The position numbers and the translations under genes were made by a program. This document shows, in pieces, positions 18,265-27,608 of a DNA stretch of 64,000 bases (the stretch's first letter is position 1; every line of letters begins with the position of its first letter). Origin of the DNA: JBMTVN01 sp046047235 (GTDB lineage: Bacteria; Verrucomicrobiota; Verrucomicrobiia; Limisphaerales; JAHDYP01); assembly GCA_046047235.1 (NCBI GenBank), contig JBJOII010000011.1, positions 1 to 64,000 of the forward strand, in the 5' to 3' direction. Below the pieces are notes generated by a model that saw nothing but the letters and a program-made list of their open reading frames with translations, was not told the origin of the DNA and did no database searches.

Positions 18265-20688
18265 CTACGGCGCTTTGACGCCAAACTGTAACACAAACAC
18301 CGCAACCAGTCCCATGAAACCTACGACAACGACATAATACAGGGTCGGCCAAAATGTCCGCCTCAACACCGAGCCCTCCCGCCCCAACAAACCCACAGTC
18401 GCACACGCCGCCACCACGTTGTGAATCGCAATCATGTTCCCCGCCGCCGCCCCCACCGCCTGCAGGGCGACCATCACCGAAGTGGAAAACAGAAGCTTCT
18501 CCGCCACCCCATACTGAAAATAACTAAACATCAAATTGCTCACAGTGTTGCTCCCCGCAATAAACGCTCCCAATGCACCCACCCAAGGAGCAAAGAAGGG
18601 ATAAATCATCCCAACCCTGCCCGCCACCCAGTCCGCCATCACCAATGGCATACCCGCTGCCCCCCCGGGGTTCATCCCCGAATTCAAATAAATCCGCACC
18701 ATGGGCACGGTAAAGACCAACACAAAACCCGCCCCCCACAACATCGCGGCACTCCGTCCCACCGCAACCTTCACCTCGCACCACCCAACCCGATGAAGCC
18801 AAACCGCCACCCCACCAGCCAACAACAGCAAACTCCCCGGCAAATACAAGGGAGTGGACTTCGCAGTCACCCCCGTCCCCAATATCCCCACCCAGGATAC
18901 ATGCACAGAGGTCAGCCACCCCTGCAGCGGCAAACCCGGTAGCCGCGTCAGCACCAGTAACAACGCCACCACCCAATACGGCATCCACGCCCGCACCAAC
19001 GACATGCCCGACGATCCGCCCCCCCTCGCACCCAGCCCCCCAAACCACTCCGCCGGCCACTCGCTCTCCTCCGGAAAATCCCACACCTCAGCCGGCAACC
19101 CCCACCCGCGCCTCGCCGCCACCACCATAATCCCCATCCCCACCAACGCCCCCAGTAAGGTCGGAAACTCCGGACCCAAAAAAATCCCCGTCAACATATA
19201 CGGAACGGTAAAGGCCAGCCCGCCCATCAAGGTAAACCGCCATACCACCAATCCCTCCCGCCAAGATCTCCGCCCCCCAAAAAAACGCGTCATCATCGTC
19301 ACCATCAACAACGGCATCACGGTTCCCGCAATGGCATGAAACACCACCGCATGCCCCGTCACCACCTGCAAATAGTCCATCAGTCCCATGCCCATCCCCG
19401 CTAAATGCGACTCAACCTCCGTCCCCTGTAACCCTCCACGAACCCCAACCAAAATCGGCGTCCCCGCCGCCCCAAAGGTCACCGGAGTGCTCTGCACCAT
19501 CATCCCAAGCATCACCGCCGCCATCGCCGGAAAACCCAAGGCAACCAGCAAGGGAGAAACTATCGCCGCCGGCGTCCCAAAACCCGCCGCCCCCTCCAAA
19601 AACGCCCCAAATAACCACACCATCAAAACCACCTGCACCCGACGATCCCTGCTCACCCGCTCAAACCCGCCCCGAATCACCGCTACCGCCCCGGATACCT
19701 GCAGCAGGTTCAATAATAGAATCGCCCCAAAAATAATGTAGAGGATGTCCAGCGTAATCACCCAACCCTGAAGCACCGATGCCACAATCACCCGCCACGA
19801 AAGATCCCAGAAAAAGAACGCCACCCCCGCCGCTAACACCAACCCCAATGGCATCACTCTGCTCGCCGAAACCCGAAACCCCACCAGCAAAACCGCCAGC
19901 AAACACAAGTCCATCCGCGCCGCCTCCTCCAACGCAATCGCCATGTCCTTCACAAAATGCTCCACGTAAAAACCAGGCCCAAAATCCCCCCTTACAACCC
20001 GCGGAGCAAGATTCGACAACGTCCAGCAACCCGCCGCCCCACCACCAATCGCCCGCAATAGCTGCTCGGCATCCAACCCGGCTCGATACGCGTAAAGTAA
20101 ACTCTCACAGACCCCGATCATCGTCCCCGCAATCACCACCTGATTGCTCATCTTCGTGTGCTGCCCAGCCCCCGCACCCCCCATGTGCACAATGTTCGCA
20201 CCCATCACCTCCAGTAACGGCTTCACCCGACCAAACGCCTCCACATCCCCGCCAACCATGATCGACAACGTCGCCTCCCTCGCCCCACGATCACCTCCAG
20301 ATACTGGGGCATCCAACGCAACCGCACCACGCTCTCCCGCCTCCCGCGCAATCCTCACCGCCAGACTCGGACGCGTCGTCGTCATGTCCACTAACACCAC
20401 CCCCTCCCGCACCCCAACCATTACACCCGATGCCCCGAAATATACCTCCTCCACGTCCTCCGGAAAACCCACCATCGTGAATACTACATCCGCTCCAGCC
20501 GCAACCTGCCCCGGATTGTCTGCCCAAACCGCCCCGCGATCCAATAACGACCGAGCCTTCTCCCGCGTACGGCTAAACACCACCAAAGGATAACCCCGAT
20601 CCAGAAAATGCCCCGCCATCGACAACCCCATCACACCCGTACCCACCCACCCAATGCGAGGCAACGAGGCCTGTCCTGTGGAAATCAT
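18265..20688 (-). CDS. 3-hydroxyisobutyrate dehydrogenase-like / L-lactate permease (LctP) fusion
   Basis: A single 807-residue frame joins two proteins. Residues 1-262 are an NAD-binding β-hydroxyacid dehydrogenase: IGWVGTGVMGLSMAGHFLDR, the substrate-binding DAPVSGGDRGAREATLSIMV, the catalytic-lysine region GQHTKMSNQ, and the helix FYVEHFVKDMAIALEEAARM. The enzyme stops at MDLCL, where the family usually has about 40 to 60 more residues. From residue 263 the sequence is a LctP-family permease with a dozen or more membrane segments: FLEGAAGFGTPAAIVSPLLV, STPVTFGAAGTPILVG, FIAGSNTVSNLMFSYFQ. The first residues of a normal permease are missing. It looks like an in-frame deletion that merged adjacent genes, a true bifunctional protein, or an assembly artefact. 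A link between lactate/hydroxyacid uptake and oxidation would be logical, but is not shown. It lies 92 bases downstream of mlaD. Confidence 0.85.
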   Translation of the reverse strand: MISTGQASLPRIGWVGTGVMGLSMAGHFLDRGYPLVVFSRTREKARSLLDRGAVWADNPGQVAAGADVVFTMVGFPEDVEEVYFGASGVMVGVREGVVLVDMTTTRPSLAVRIAREAGERGAVALDAPVSGGDRGAREATLSIMVGGDVEAFGRVKPLLEVMGANIVHMGGAGAGQHTKMSNQVVIAGTMIGVCESLLYAYRAGLDAEQLLRAIGGGAAGCWTLSNLAPRVVRGDFGPGFYVEHFVKDMAIALEEAARMDLCLLAVLLVGFRVSASRVMPLGLVLAAGVAFFFWDLSWRVIVASVLQGWVITLDILYIIFGAILLLNLLQVSGAVAVIRGGFERVSRDRRVQVVLMVWLFGAFLEGAAGFGTPAAIVSPLLVALGFPAMAAVMLGMMVQSTPVTFGAAGTPILVGVRGGLQGTEVESHLAGMGMGLMDYLQVVTGHAVVFHAIAGTVMPLLMVTMMTRFFGGRRSWREGLVVWRFTLMGGLAFTVPYMLTGIFLGPEFPTLLGALVGMGIMVVAARRGWGLPAEVWDFPEESEWPAEWFGGLGARGGGSSGMSLVRAWMPYWVVALLLVLTRLPGLPLQGWLTSVHVSWVGILGTGVTAKSTPLYLPGSLLLLAGGVAVWLHRVGWCEVKVAVGRSAAMLWGAGFVLVFTVPMVRIYLNSGMNPGGAAGMPLVMADWVAGRVGMIYPFFAPWVGALGAFIAGSNTVSNLMFSYFQYGVAEKLLFSTSVMVALQAVGAAAGNMIAIHNVVAACATVGLLGREGSVLRRTFWPTLYYVVVVGFMGLVAVFVLQFGVKAP

Positions 20689-20780
20689 GCGCCAACCCTA
20701 GCCTCCCCCCACAAAGGCTGCAAAACCAACTTCACCCCCCCACCTGCCCCCTCTCACACCCGCCACAAACCAGCCCAGGC

Positions 20781-21773
20781 CTAGAACAACGTCCCAATCG
20801 CAATCCCTATCGCACTCAACGGACCCTGGTCCTCCAACGACTCCGTCGCCTTGTCCAGCTTCTGCAAGGACAACCTCACGTTCTTGTACAAGGTCTCGTC
20901 GTTCACGATCTTGCCCACAGTCCCCTGCCCCTGGTTGATCTTCACCAGGATCTCCCGCAAGTTCACCACCGCCGCCGTCGCCTCCTCATATAAGGTCTCG
21001 TCCGTCGCCAACCGCCCAAGCGTCCCCTCCCCCTCACGCACCCCGTTCAATACAACCCTCGCATCCGCCAGCGCAGCACGGGCATCGTCCAACGCCAGCC
21101 GCACATCCGCCGCCGCCGCATTGAAATTCGTCATCGTATTCACCGTCTCAACATAAAGGGTGTCCTCGTTGATCAACCTCCCCACCGTCCCCTCACCATC
21201 CGCGATCCGCTTGGTCACAGCCTTCGTGTTCTCCAATATGTCACCCATCCTCGAACTGTTCTCGCGAATGAAATCCGTCATCGGCCCCAGCAAATTCTGA
21301 ATCTGATCCCCACTAAAACTCTGAGTCAGGTTCTCCACCCCAGTCGCCACGTTCTCCAGCTTCGCCATCAATGTCGATAAGTCAGGCTGCGAAACACTCT
21401 CCAAAATACTGCCCGGCGTCACCACCGGCGCACCCCCGCTGCCAAAACTCACGTCCACATAGTTCTGCCCCATCAACCCCGCAAACTGCACCCGCACCCG
21501 ACTGTCCGTCCTCACCGCCTCCGGCGCCGTCAGCTTCATCGTCACCTCCACCAGCTGGTTCGTCAGAACAATGCTCTCCACCCGCCCAATCGACTTGCCC
21601 CCCATCTTCACCGGATCCCCCTCCATCAACTCCTTCACGTTGTCAAAACGCGCCCGCACCCGAACCCCCGGCGTCAAAAAATCAAAACTCCCAACCATCT
21701 CCAACACCAAAAATGCCGCCACAAATGCCAGCGCAAAAAACAAGCCTAACCGCGTCTCAAGGGTGTTCCTCAT
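20781..21773 (-). CDS. mlaD: MlaD/MCE-family lipid transport protein
   Basis: A 330-residue inner-membrane-anchored periplasmic protein. One N-terminal membrane segment (about 9-28) precedes an MCE domain (about 35-115: ARFDNVKELMEGDPVKMGGK, IGRVESIVL). The rest is an α-helical, coiled-coil-like region containing three copies of a GxGTxGxLxxDETLY motif (GEGTVGRLINEDTLY, GEGTLGRLATDETLY, GQGTVGKIVNDETLY), as in other long MCE proteins. MCE proteins form a hexameric ring or tube that carries phospholipid between membranes with an MlaFE-type ABC transporter. Its ATG overlaps the mlaF stop by four bases (ATGA), so translation is coupled. The gene symbol is by similarity. Confidence 0.93.
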   Translation of the reverse strand: MRNTLETRLGLFFALAFVAAFLVLEMVGSFDFLTPGVRVRARFDNVKELMEGDPVKMGGKSIGRVESIVLTNQLVEVTMKLTAPEAVRTDSRVRVQFAGLMGQNYVDVSFGSGGAPVVTPGSILESVSQPDLSTLMAKLENVATGVENLTQSFSGDQIQNLLGPMTDFIRENSSRMGDILENTKAVTKRIADGEGTVGRLINEDTLYVETVNTMTNFNAAAADVRLALDDARAALADARVVLNGVREGEGTLGRLATDETLYEEATAAVVNLREILVKINQGQGTVGKIVNDETLYKNVRLSLQKLDKATESLEDQGPLSAIGIAIGTLF

Positions 21774-22543
21774 AACTCGCTCAAGTCTCCTTCGTTCATC
21801 TCAACCGTCAAAAACCGCTGCGCCAATGCATGCCCCCCGGACCGCACCTCCTCCGGAGTCCCCATCGCCAAAATCTCGCCCTGATGCAAAAACGCCATCC
21901 GGTCCGCAATCCCAAACGCCAAATCCCGATCGTGCGTCACCACCAGTGACGTCACCCCCACCTGCTCCCGCAAACGCAATATCTGCTGCGCAATCACTTT
22001 CGCCATCAACGGATCCAGTTCGCTCGTCGGCTCATCATACAAAATCAACTGCGGCTCTATCACCAGCGCCCGCGCAATCGCCACCCTCTTGCGCATCCCA
22101 CCACTCAACTCCCCGGGAGAACGCCCCTCCTCCCCAGATAAACCCAACAACTCCAGCTTCTCCGTCACAATCCGCTGAATCTCTTCCCGCGACTTCAACC
22201 GATGCTCACTCAAATATAAACCTACGTTCTCCGCCACAGTCAGCGAATTCAATAACGCTCCAGACTGAAACACCATCGCCGCCCGATACTCCCCCAAAAC
22301 CCCCTCGTCCATGATCGATCGCCCATTCAGCAAAATCTCCCCCGCATCCGGACGCTCCAACCCAATCAAATGACGCAATAATACACTCTTCCCACTCCCG
22401 CTCGGCCCCATCACCACAAAAATCTCCCCAGGTCTCACCTCGAAATCCAACCCCTTCAATACCTCACGCCCACCCAATGCACGCCTCAACCCTCGAACCT
22501 GCAGTCCAATGCCACCACCCAATCTCTCGGCTTCCATGCTCAT
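21770..22543 (-). CDS. mlaF: MlaF-type ABC transporter ATP-binding protein
   Basis: A 257-residue cytoplasmic ATPase. Walker A is GPSGSGKSVLLRHLIGL, the signature is LSGGMRKRVAIARAL, Walker B is LILYDEPTSELDP and the switch histidine is in VVTHDRDLA. The D-loop area reads SELDP where SGLDP is usual; SELDP is common in MlaF. It energises phospholipid movement between the membranes with the permease at 22548-23291 and the MCE protein at 20781-21773. The start is four bases after the mlaE stop; an internal ATG two codons in is an alternative. The gene order RND exporter, WPF-repeat protein, mlaE, mlaF, mlaD suggests a dedicated envelope-lipid system. Confidence 0.95.
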   Translation of the reverse strand: MSMEAERLGGGIGLQVRGLRRALGGREVLKGLDFEVRPGEIFVVMGPSGSGKSVLLRHLIGLERPDAGEILLNGRSIMDEGVLGEYRAAMVFQSGALLNSLTVAENVGLYLSEHRLKSREEIQRIVTEKLELLGLSGEEGRSPGELSGGMRKRVAIARALVIEPQLILYDEPTSELDPLMAKVIAQQILRLREQVGVTSLVVTHDRDLAFGIADRMAFLHQGEILAMGTPEEVRSGGHALAQRFLTVEMNEGDLSEL

Positions 22544-22547
22544 CTCT

Positions 22548-23291
22548 TCAGTCCACCAGCATCAACGCCCGCGTCATCACGTAGTCCAATATCAAAATCA
22601 AAACGATCGAGTTCACCACCGCCTTCGTCACCGACCTCCCAATCCCCCTCGGCCCACCCATCGTGTGAAAACCCTGATGACACGAAATCACCCCAATCAC
22701 CAACGCAAATACCCAGCTCTTCGTGATGCCATTCAGAATCGCCTCAAAATCCACATACCCTCCCAAATCCCCAAAAAACGTCGCAAAACTAATCCCGATA
22801 TCCCCATTGAAAACCGATACAAACGCACCCCCGGTCCACCCCACCAATACGGAAAACAAAGTCAAAATCGGCATCGCCACACAAATCGCCACCACCCGCG
22901 GCAAAACCAAATAATGCACCGGATGGATGTTCATCGTCCTCAACGCGTCAATCTCCTGATACACCTGCATCGATCCAATCTCAGCCGCCATCGCCGACCC
23001 TATCCGTCCCGCAATCAGGATCGCCACCATCACCGGCGCCAACTCCTTGCTCATCGCAATACCCACCATCCGCCCGATATATCCCCCCAAACCCCGCTCC
23101 GCCATAATCGGCCCCACCTGCAACGTAATCACCCCGCCAATGAACAACGACAACACACACGTCATCAGCAAACTCGCGTTGCCAATCTCAAACAGCTGCT
23201 CAGCTACCTTGCGTCGATGCCGCCAAGCCAATGGCAGCGACCTCACAGATCGCCAAAACAAAACTACCAGCTCGCCAATGTCCTGAAACAT
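22548..23291 (-). CDS. mlaE: MlaE-type ABC transporter permease
   Basis: A 247-residue integral membrane protein with about five to six membrane segments. Family motifs are GGVITLQVGPIMAERGLGG, KELAPVMVAILIAGRIGSAM (the conserved GR-GSA turn), AAEIGSMQVYQEIDALRTM (EIGTM/M-ALxxM-type coupling helix) and CHQGFHTMGGPRGIGRSVT. It is the membrane subunit of an MlaFED-type lipid transporter. I chose the ATG at 23291, four bases after the stop of the upstream gene; an in-frame GTG at 23324 would overlap that gene by 29 bases. Together with mlaF and mlaD it completes the inner-membrane part; no mlaA, mlaB or mlaC is present here. Confidence 0.94.
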   Translation of the reverse strand: MFQDIGELVVLFWRSVRSLPLAWRHRRKVAEQLFEIGNASLLMTCVLSLFIGGVITLQVGPIMAERGLGGYIGRMVGIAMSKELAPVMVAILIAGRIGSAMAAEIGSMQVYQEIDALRTMNIHPVHYLVLPRVVAICVAMPILTLFSVLVGWTGGAFVSVFNGDIGISFATFFGDLGGYVDFEAILNGITKSWVFALVIGVISCHQGFHTMGGPRGIGRSVTKAVVNSIVLILILDYVMTRALMLVD

Positions 23292-23295
23292 AACG

Positions 23296-24780
23296 CTATG
23301 GATGATCCGCCCCACCCCCACCACTCAAAGGAATGTAAAAAATCTTCAAACGCTTCCCGGAACCCCCGGATTCATACTGAAATAAACCAAATAAGAGCGA
23401 GGTTTTTGTCCGCTCCCGCCTCCGCTCCCGCCGATACAGATTCCACAGCACCGAAGTGCTGGACGCCCCCTCCCGGGTATTCTCTTCCCGCCGCCAAATG
23501 GACCACAACGGCGAATACACATGATCCACCGCATGGTTCAATGGAACGATCGGCTCCAATACCGCTAATGCCTGCCACCGCCGGTTCCCCTCATGATCCT
23601 CCCTATACGCATACAACGGCCACAAATCCACCCGCCTCGCCACCGTCTGCCGCAACGTGTTCGTCTCCCGCACGTTCGAGTACAAAAAGAACAGAATCCG
23701 CTCCCGCTCCCGCTCCAGCGGCGGCGCCGTCACTCTGTTCACCTTATACAACGGCCATAACAAAAATCCGCTCTGCACATTCTGGCTCACCGACCGACTG
23801 TAAAACGGAAAAACCCGGTCCGTCGTCTCCCCCTCGCCCCGCGCAAAGACCAAAAACGGCCACGGCATCTGCCACTCCTTAAACCCGCGCTCTCGATCCT
23901 CAATCACACTGAAAAAGGGCCATAACCAAGTCCGGGAATCCTTCGCCGGCGATAAACTATAGCTATACCACGGTAGTAATACCCGGTGAGTCAGCTCGTT
24001 CGTCGTACCCAAACCCAAATCCTGACGGAAATAAAACGGCCACAACACAAATTGCTTGTCATGCCCCGGACTCACCTCCAACCCGCCATAGTCATTCGTA
24101 TACGTCCAGGATGACTTGATCTCCTCCCCGTAAAATGGCCAAACCTGCCAACCCTCTACCCCACCCCCATCACGCACATGCACCAACGGAAATGCATAGT
24201 TCCTCGTCCGAACGCCCTTCTTCTCCGTCTCCACATACGCCGGCCACATAACCCACTCCATGCTGTCCCGCTGCAACCGGTTCTTCAATCGTCCGTAAAA
24301 CGGCAAAATCGCCGTGTAATTGTCCTCCGGCACCGGCGACCGCTGCATGAAAAACAAAGGAAAAATCGTATACCGCTTCGCTAAATCATCCTCCTGATCC
24401 TTGCCGCCCGCCACCGAATGCAGAAACATCAGCTTATACTTCGTCTCGTCCCCAGCCCTGTCCGCCGTAAAAAACGGATACAAAATGTCAAACTCACTCG
24501 TGTCCAAAGTCCGATCCGCCGAATACCTCAGAAACGGAGAAAAGGCCCACCGCTCCCAGTCCCGACCCGACTCCGCAGAAAAGAACGGACCCGCAACCTC
24601 CCGACGCCACCCCTCCTCCAAAGTTAACTCGAAATCCTGAGCCAATGGACCCGCACTCAACAGTTCCGCCCCCATGACCCTCCCCCAGCCGAGAAGCAGC
24701 ATTAATCCAAAGAAAAGGCCCCATTTGACCACGCCTGGCCTCGCTCCCCAATAATCCATTGACTTGCCGTCCGCAGACAT
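23296..24780 (-). CDS. WPF-repeat β-rich exported protein in lipid-transport operon
   Basis: A 494-residue protein that I do not recognise by name. After a basic start it has a signal-like hydrophobic segment (VVKWGLFFGLMLLLGWG, about 18-35), then a repetitive pattern of aromatic β-strands separated by charged turns: YPFFTADRAGD, FPLFFMQRS, LPFYGRLKN, VWPFYGEEI, LWPFYFRQD, LWPFFSVIEDRE, FPFYSRSVS, LWPLYKVNR and LWPLYAYREDHE. Strands recur roughly every 20 to 25 residues, which fits an outer-membrane barrel or a β-solenoid. Its ATG directly abuts the TAA of the RND gene, and its stop lies four bases before mlaE, so it belongs to the same transcription unit. An outer-membrane partner of the RND or Mla pump is a reasonable inference, without direct proof. 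Confidence 0.8.
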   Translation of the reverse strand: MSADGKSMDYWGARPGVVKWGLFFGLMLLLGWGRVMGAELLSAGPLAQDFELTLEEGWRREVAGPFFSAESGRDWERWAFSPFLRYSADRTLDTSEFDILYPFFTADRAGDETKYKLMFLHSVAGGKDQEDDLAKRYTIFPLFFMQRSPVPEDNYTAILPFYGRLKNRLQRDSMEWVMWPAYVETEKKGVRTRNYAFPLVHVRDGGGVEGWQVWPFYGEEIKSSWTYTNDYGGLEVSPGHDKQFVLWPFYFRQDLGLGTTNELTHRVLLPWYSYSLSPAKDSRTWLWPFFSVIEDRERGFKEWQMPWPFLVFARGEGETTDRVFPFYSRSVSQNVQSGFLLWPLYKVNRVTAPPLERERERILFFLYSNVRETNTLRQTVARRVDLWPLYAYREDHEGNRRWQALAVLEPIVPLNHAVDHVYSPLWSIWRREENTREGASSTSVLWNLYRRERRRERTKTSLLFGLFQYESGGSGKRLKIFYIPLSGGGGADHP

Positions 24781-27588
24781 TTAATTTTCCAAAGCAGTTG
24801 AGGTTTTAACCTCGGTTCCTCCCAACCCAGTGACGGGCTCCCGCCTTTGCCACTGGGTTTTTCCTTTCATAGTCCACCCCACTCCACCCAAAACCTTCAG
24901 CATCGCCGGCAACACCATCAAAGCTGCAATCATGCACGTTGCCGTCCCCGTAGCCATCACAATTCCTAAACTTGCAATGCCCTGATGCTGCCCCAGCATC
25001 AAACTCCCAAAACCCGCAATCGTCGTCAGCGCAGAAACCAATACCGCCTTGCCCGTGCTCTTCGCCAATAAAGACGCACTCCCCTCCTCCGCACAACGCG
25101 TCAACATGTGAATCCCACTCGTCACCCCAATCCCAATCACCAAAGGCAAGGTCATGATGTTCGCCGGATTAAACGGAATCCCCCACCACCCCATGCACCC
25201 CGCCATCCATAACGTCCCCAAACCCACCGGCATCAACGCCAATACCACACAGATCACTGACCTGAAATAAACCAAAACCAGCAATGCAATCGCCCCCAAC
25301 GCATACCACGCCGCCTCCACATAACTGTCCTTCAGTAAACTCGTATACTCCAGTAACTGCACCGGCGTCCCCGTAATCACCGGGCGCCCCGTCCCCCCAG
25401 GATCCAACGTCTCCCGTAACTCCCTCACAAACGCCTCCTGATACCCACGCTCCCAAACGTTATACTTCGGATAAACCTGCACCAAATGCCGATCCCCACC
25501 GTGACTCACAAACCGACGCCTCAATACCAACGGCAAATCCTCCACCCGCATCCCCGAAGAATCATCCTGGTCCCTAATTGATCTCAACGTCAGCTCCACA
25601 TCCCCCAGTAAAGCCCGCTGATACGACCCCAGCTTCGCAGCGTTTAACACCCTGGAACCCGATAACATCCTCTTCCGTAATACCCCAATCGACTCCCTCA
25701 AAGCCGCCATCTCCCCCACCACCTCCTCATCCGCCCCCTCCTCGCGCGCATACTCCACCCCCAAACCCAAATACCCCTGTAATGACCACAAAACCGCACT
25801 CAGCTCCGACAACCCCACCGGACCCGCATCCAATTCAGGAAAAGTCAGTGGCGACAACAACGCCTTGATCCTCCCAATCCTCTCCAGCTTCACCGACGGA
25901 TCCTCCGCCAAATAAATCGCCATCGAATCCGCCGTCGCCACAGTCTTCAAGTCACCCCCCTTCAACCTCTCCTCCAACCGCACCGCCTCCTCCAGCGAAT
26001 CCGTCACCACCGCACAATACAAAACAGACTTCTCCGCCGTATCGATCAACTTCTTCTCCAAGACCACCGCCGGTAAATCCCGACTCTGCAAATTCAACAG
26101 ATTGTAGTCAAACGGCACCCCACGCGCCCCAACCCACGCCACTAAACTCACCCCCAACGCCACCCCCAAAACCGTCCACGGCCGCGATAGCCATACCCGC
26201 TCCAACCTCGCCCTCCCACTCTCCTCAGGCACATGCTCGTGATCCAAAACATTCTGCCGCCCCCGCATCACCATCACCGGCAATAACGTCATCATCGGCA
26301 CTAAACAAATCACCAACCCCCCACCACAAATCACCCCCATCTCCTCACTCCCCCGAAAATTCGTCAAACCCATCGCAAAAAATGCCCCCGCCGTCGTTAA
26401 ACAACCCGTGAATATCCCCCGCCCAGTATGCACCAATGCCTGCTCAATCGCCCCAGCCTCGCTCAAACCATGCCGCAACTCCTCCTCATACCGCGTCACC
26501 AAATGAACCCCGAAATCAATCGCCAACCCAATCAACATCGGCACAAACGTAATCGTCAGAATGTTCAAATGCCCCACGCTCAACGTCGCAAAGGCCATCG
26601 TATACGCCAACCCCACCACCAAACATACTGTCGCCTTCAACGGCCGACCTGACTCCCGATACCCGTAAATGAAAATCAAGGCCACCAGCATCAAAGACAC
26701 CACCGCCGCCTTAGTCGTGTCACGCTGCGACTGCGCCATCTCGTCCATCTCCAAAACCGGCTCGCCCGTTATACTCGCATTCACCCCAGCCACCTCCCGC
26801 CTCGTCTCCTCCACCAACTCCCGTAACCTCGCCACCGCCGCCCCCTTTACCTCACGCGCCACCGGCCGCGCCGTCACCACATACAAACGCCCCGAATCAA
26901 AAGTGATATACATCCGCTGCTCCGCCTCCGGCCCCGCCCCAAATAACGCCGTCACCCCAGGCGATGGCGGATTCCCCGGCCGATCCAATGCCATCGTCGC
27001 CTCCTCAATAATCCGACGAAACGCCGGCAACGCCTTCACCATCTCCTCACCCCCCTCAGCCCCACGATCCCGAATCGCCGACCTGAACCGCTGGTTCACC
27101 AGCCGCATCATGGATGTCAGGTTCGTCGCCGAAGTAAACTGAACCAGAAATGGACTGAAATCCCTTAACGTCGACTCCAGCTGCTCCAACTCCTCCTCCG
27201 GAAAAAACAACAACGCCTTGTTCCCCAGCATCTTCACGTCCGTCTGATACATGACGTCCGTAAACAAATTCGTCTCCACCAATAACCGCCCCCCCAGCCG
27301 CTCAACAAACTGACGGTTCTTCTCCGGACTATCACTCTCCGCCACCGCCACCAATTCCTCCTCCGCCCGAAAATCACTCTTATACCGGATAAAATTCCGA
27401 TGATACTCCTTGTCCGCCCCCACCAAATCATCCCGGTTCGTCGAAAACTGCAGAAAACCCGCCGTGTAAAGAATCGAACCAATAAACAGGACAATCTGGG
27501 GATACACAAACCAGCGGGGCCGACGCACCAACGCACGCGCCAAACCCCGCAAAAAACTCACCGCAGCCTGCTCAAAACGGGACTGCAT
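24781..27588 (-). CDS. RND/MMPL-family lipid exporter (hopanoid-transporter-like)
   Basis: A 935-residue inner-membrane transporter with the duplicated MMPL/RND plan: a first membrane segment near residues 28-46, a large periplasmic loop to about 275, six membrane segments (AAVVSLMLVALIFIYGY to MMTLLPVMVM), a second periplasmic loop, and a second six-helix block. The internal pair FVPMLIGLAIDFGVHLVTRY and PLVIGIGVTSGIHMLTRC is the family GxxxDFGVH-type motif; the second half has TSGIH. It is closest in layout to HpnN-type hopanoid or other lipid exporters. No hopene cyclase is in the window, so hopanoid itself is not established. Co-transcription with the WPF-repeat and mla genes supports a role in lipid delivery to the outer membrane. 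Confidence 0.88.
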   Translation of the reverse strand: MQSRFEQAAVSFLRGLARALVRRPRWFVYPQIVLFIGSILYTAGFLQFSTNRDDLVGADKEYHRNFIRYKSDFRAEEELVAVAESDSPEKNRQFVERLGGRLLVETNLFTDVMYQTDVKMLGNKALLFFPEEELEQLESTLRDFSPFLVQFTSATNLTSMMRLVNQRFRSAIRDRGAEGGEEMVKALPAFRRIIEEATMALDRPGNPPSPGVTALFGAGPEAEQRMYITFDSGRLYVVTARPVAREVKGAAVARLRELVEETRREVAGVNASITGEPVLEMDEMAQSQRDTTKAAVVSLMLVALIFIYGYRESGRPLKATVCLVVGLAYTMAFATLSVGHLNILTITFVPMLIGLAIDFGVHLVTRYEEELRHGLSEAGAIEQALVHTGRGIFTGCLTTAGAFFAMGLTNFRGSEEMGVICGGGLVICLVPMMTLLPVMVMRGRQNVLDHEHVPEESGRARLERVWLSRPWTVLGVALGVSLVAWVGARGVPFDYNLLNLQSRDLPAVVLEKKLIDTAEKSVLYCAVVTDSLEEAVRLEERLKGGDLKTVATADSMAIYLAEDPSVKLERIGRIKALLSPLTFPELDAGPVGLSELSAVLWSLQGYLGLGVEYAREEGADEEVVGEMAALRESIGVLRKRMLSGSRVLNAAKLGSYQRALLGDVELTLRSIRDQDDSSGMRVEDLPLVLRRRFVSHGGDRHLVQVYPKYNVWERGYQEAFVRELRETLDPGGTGRPVITGTPVQLLEYTSLLKDSYVEAAWYALGAIALLVLVYFRSVICVVLALMPVGLGTLWMAGCMGWWGIPFNPANIMTLPLVIGIGVTSGIHMLTRCAEEGSASLLAKSTGKAVLVSALTTIAGFGSLMLGQHQGIASLGIVMATGTATCMIAALMVLPAMLKVLGGVGWTMKGKTQWQRREPVTGLGGTEVKTSTALEN

Positions 27589-27608
27589 AAATCACCCCAA
27601 CCCCGACT

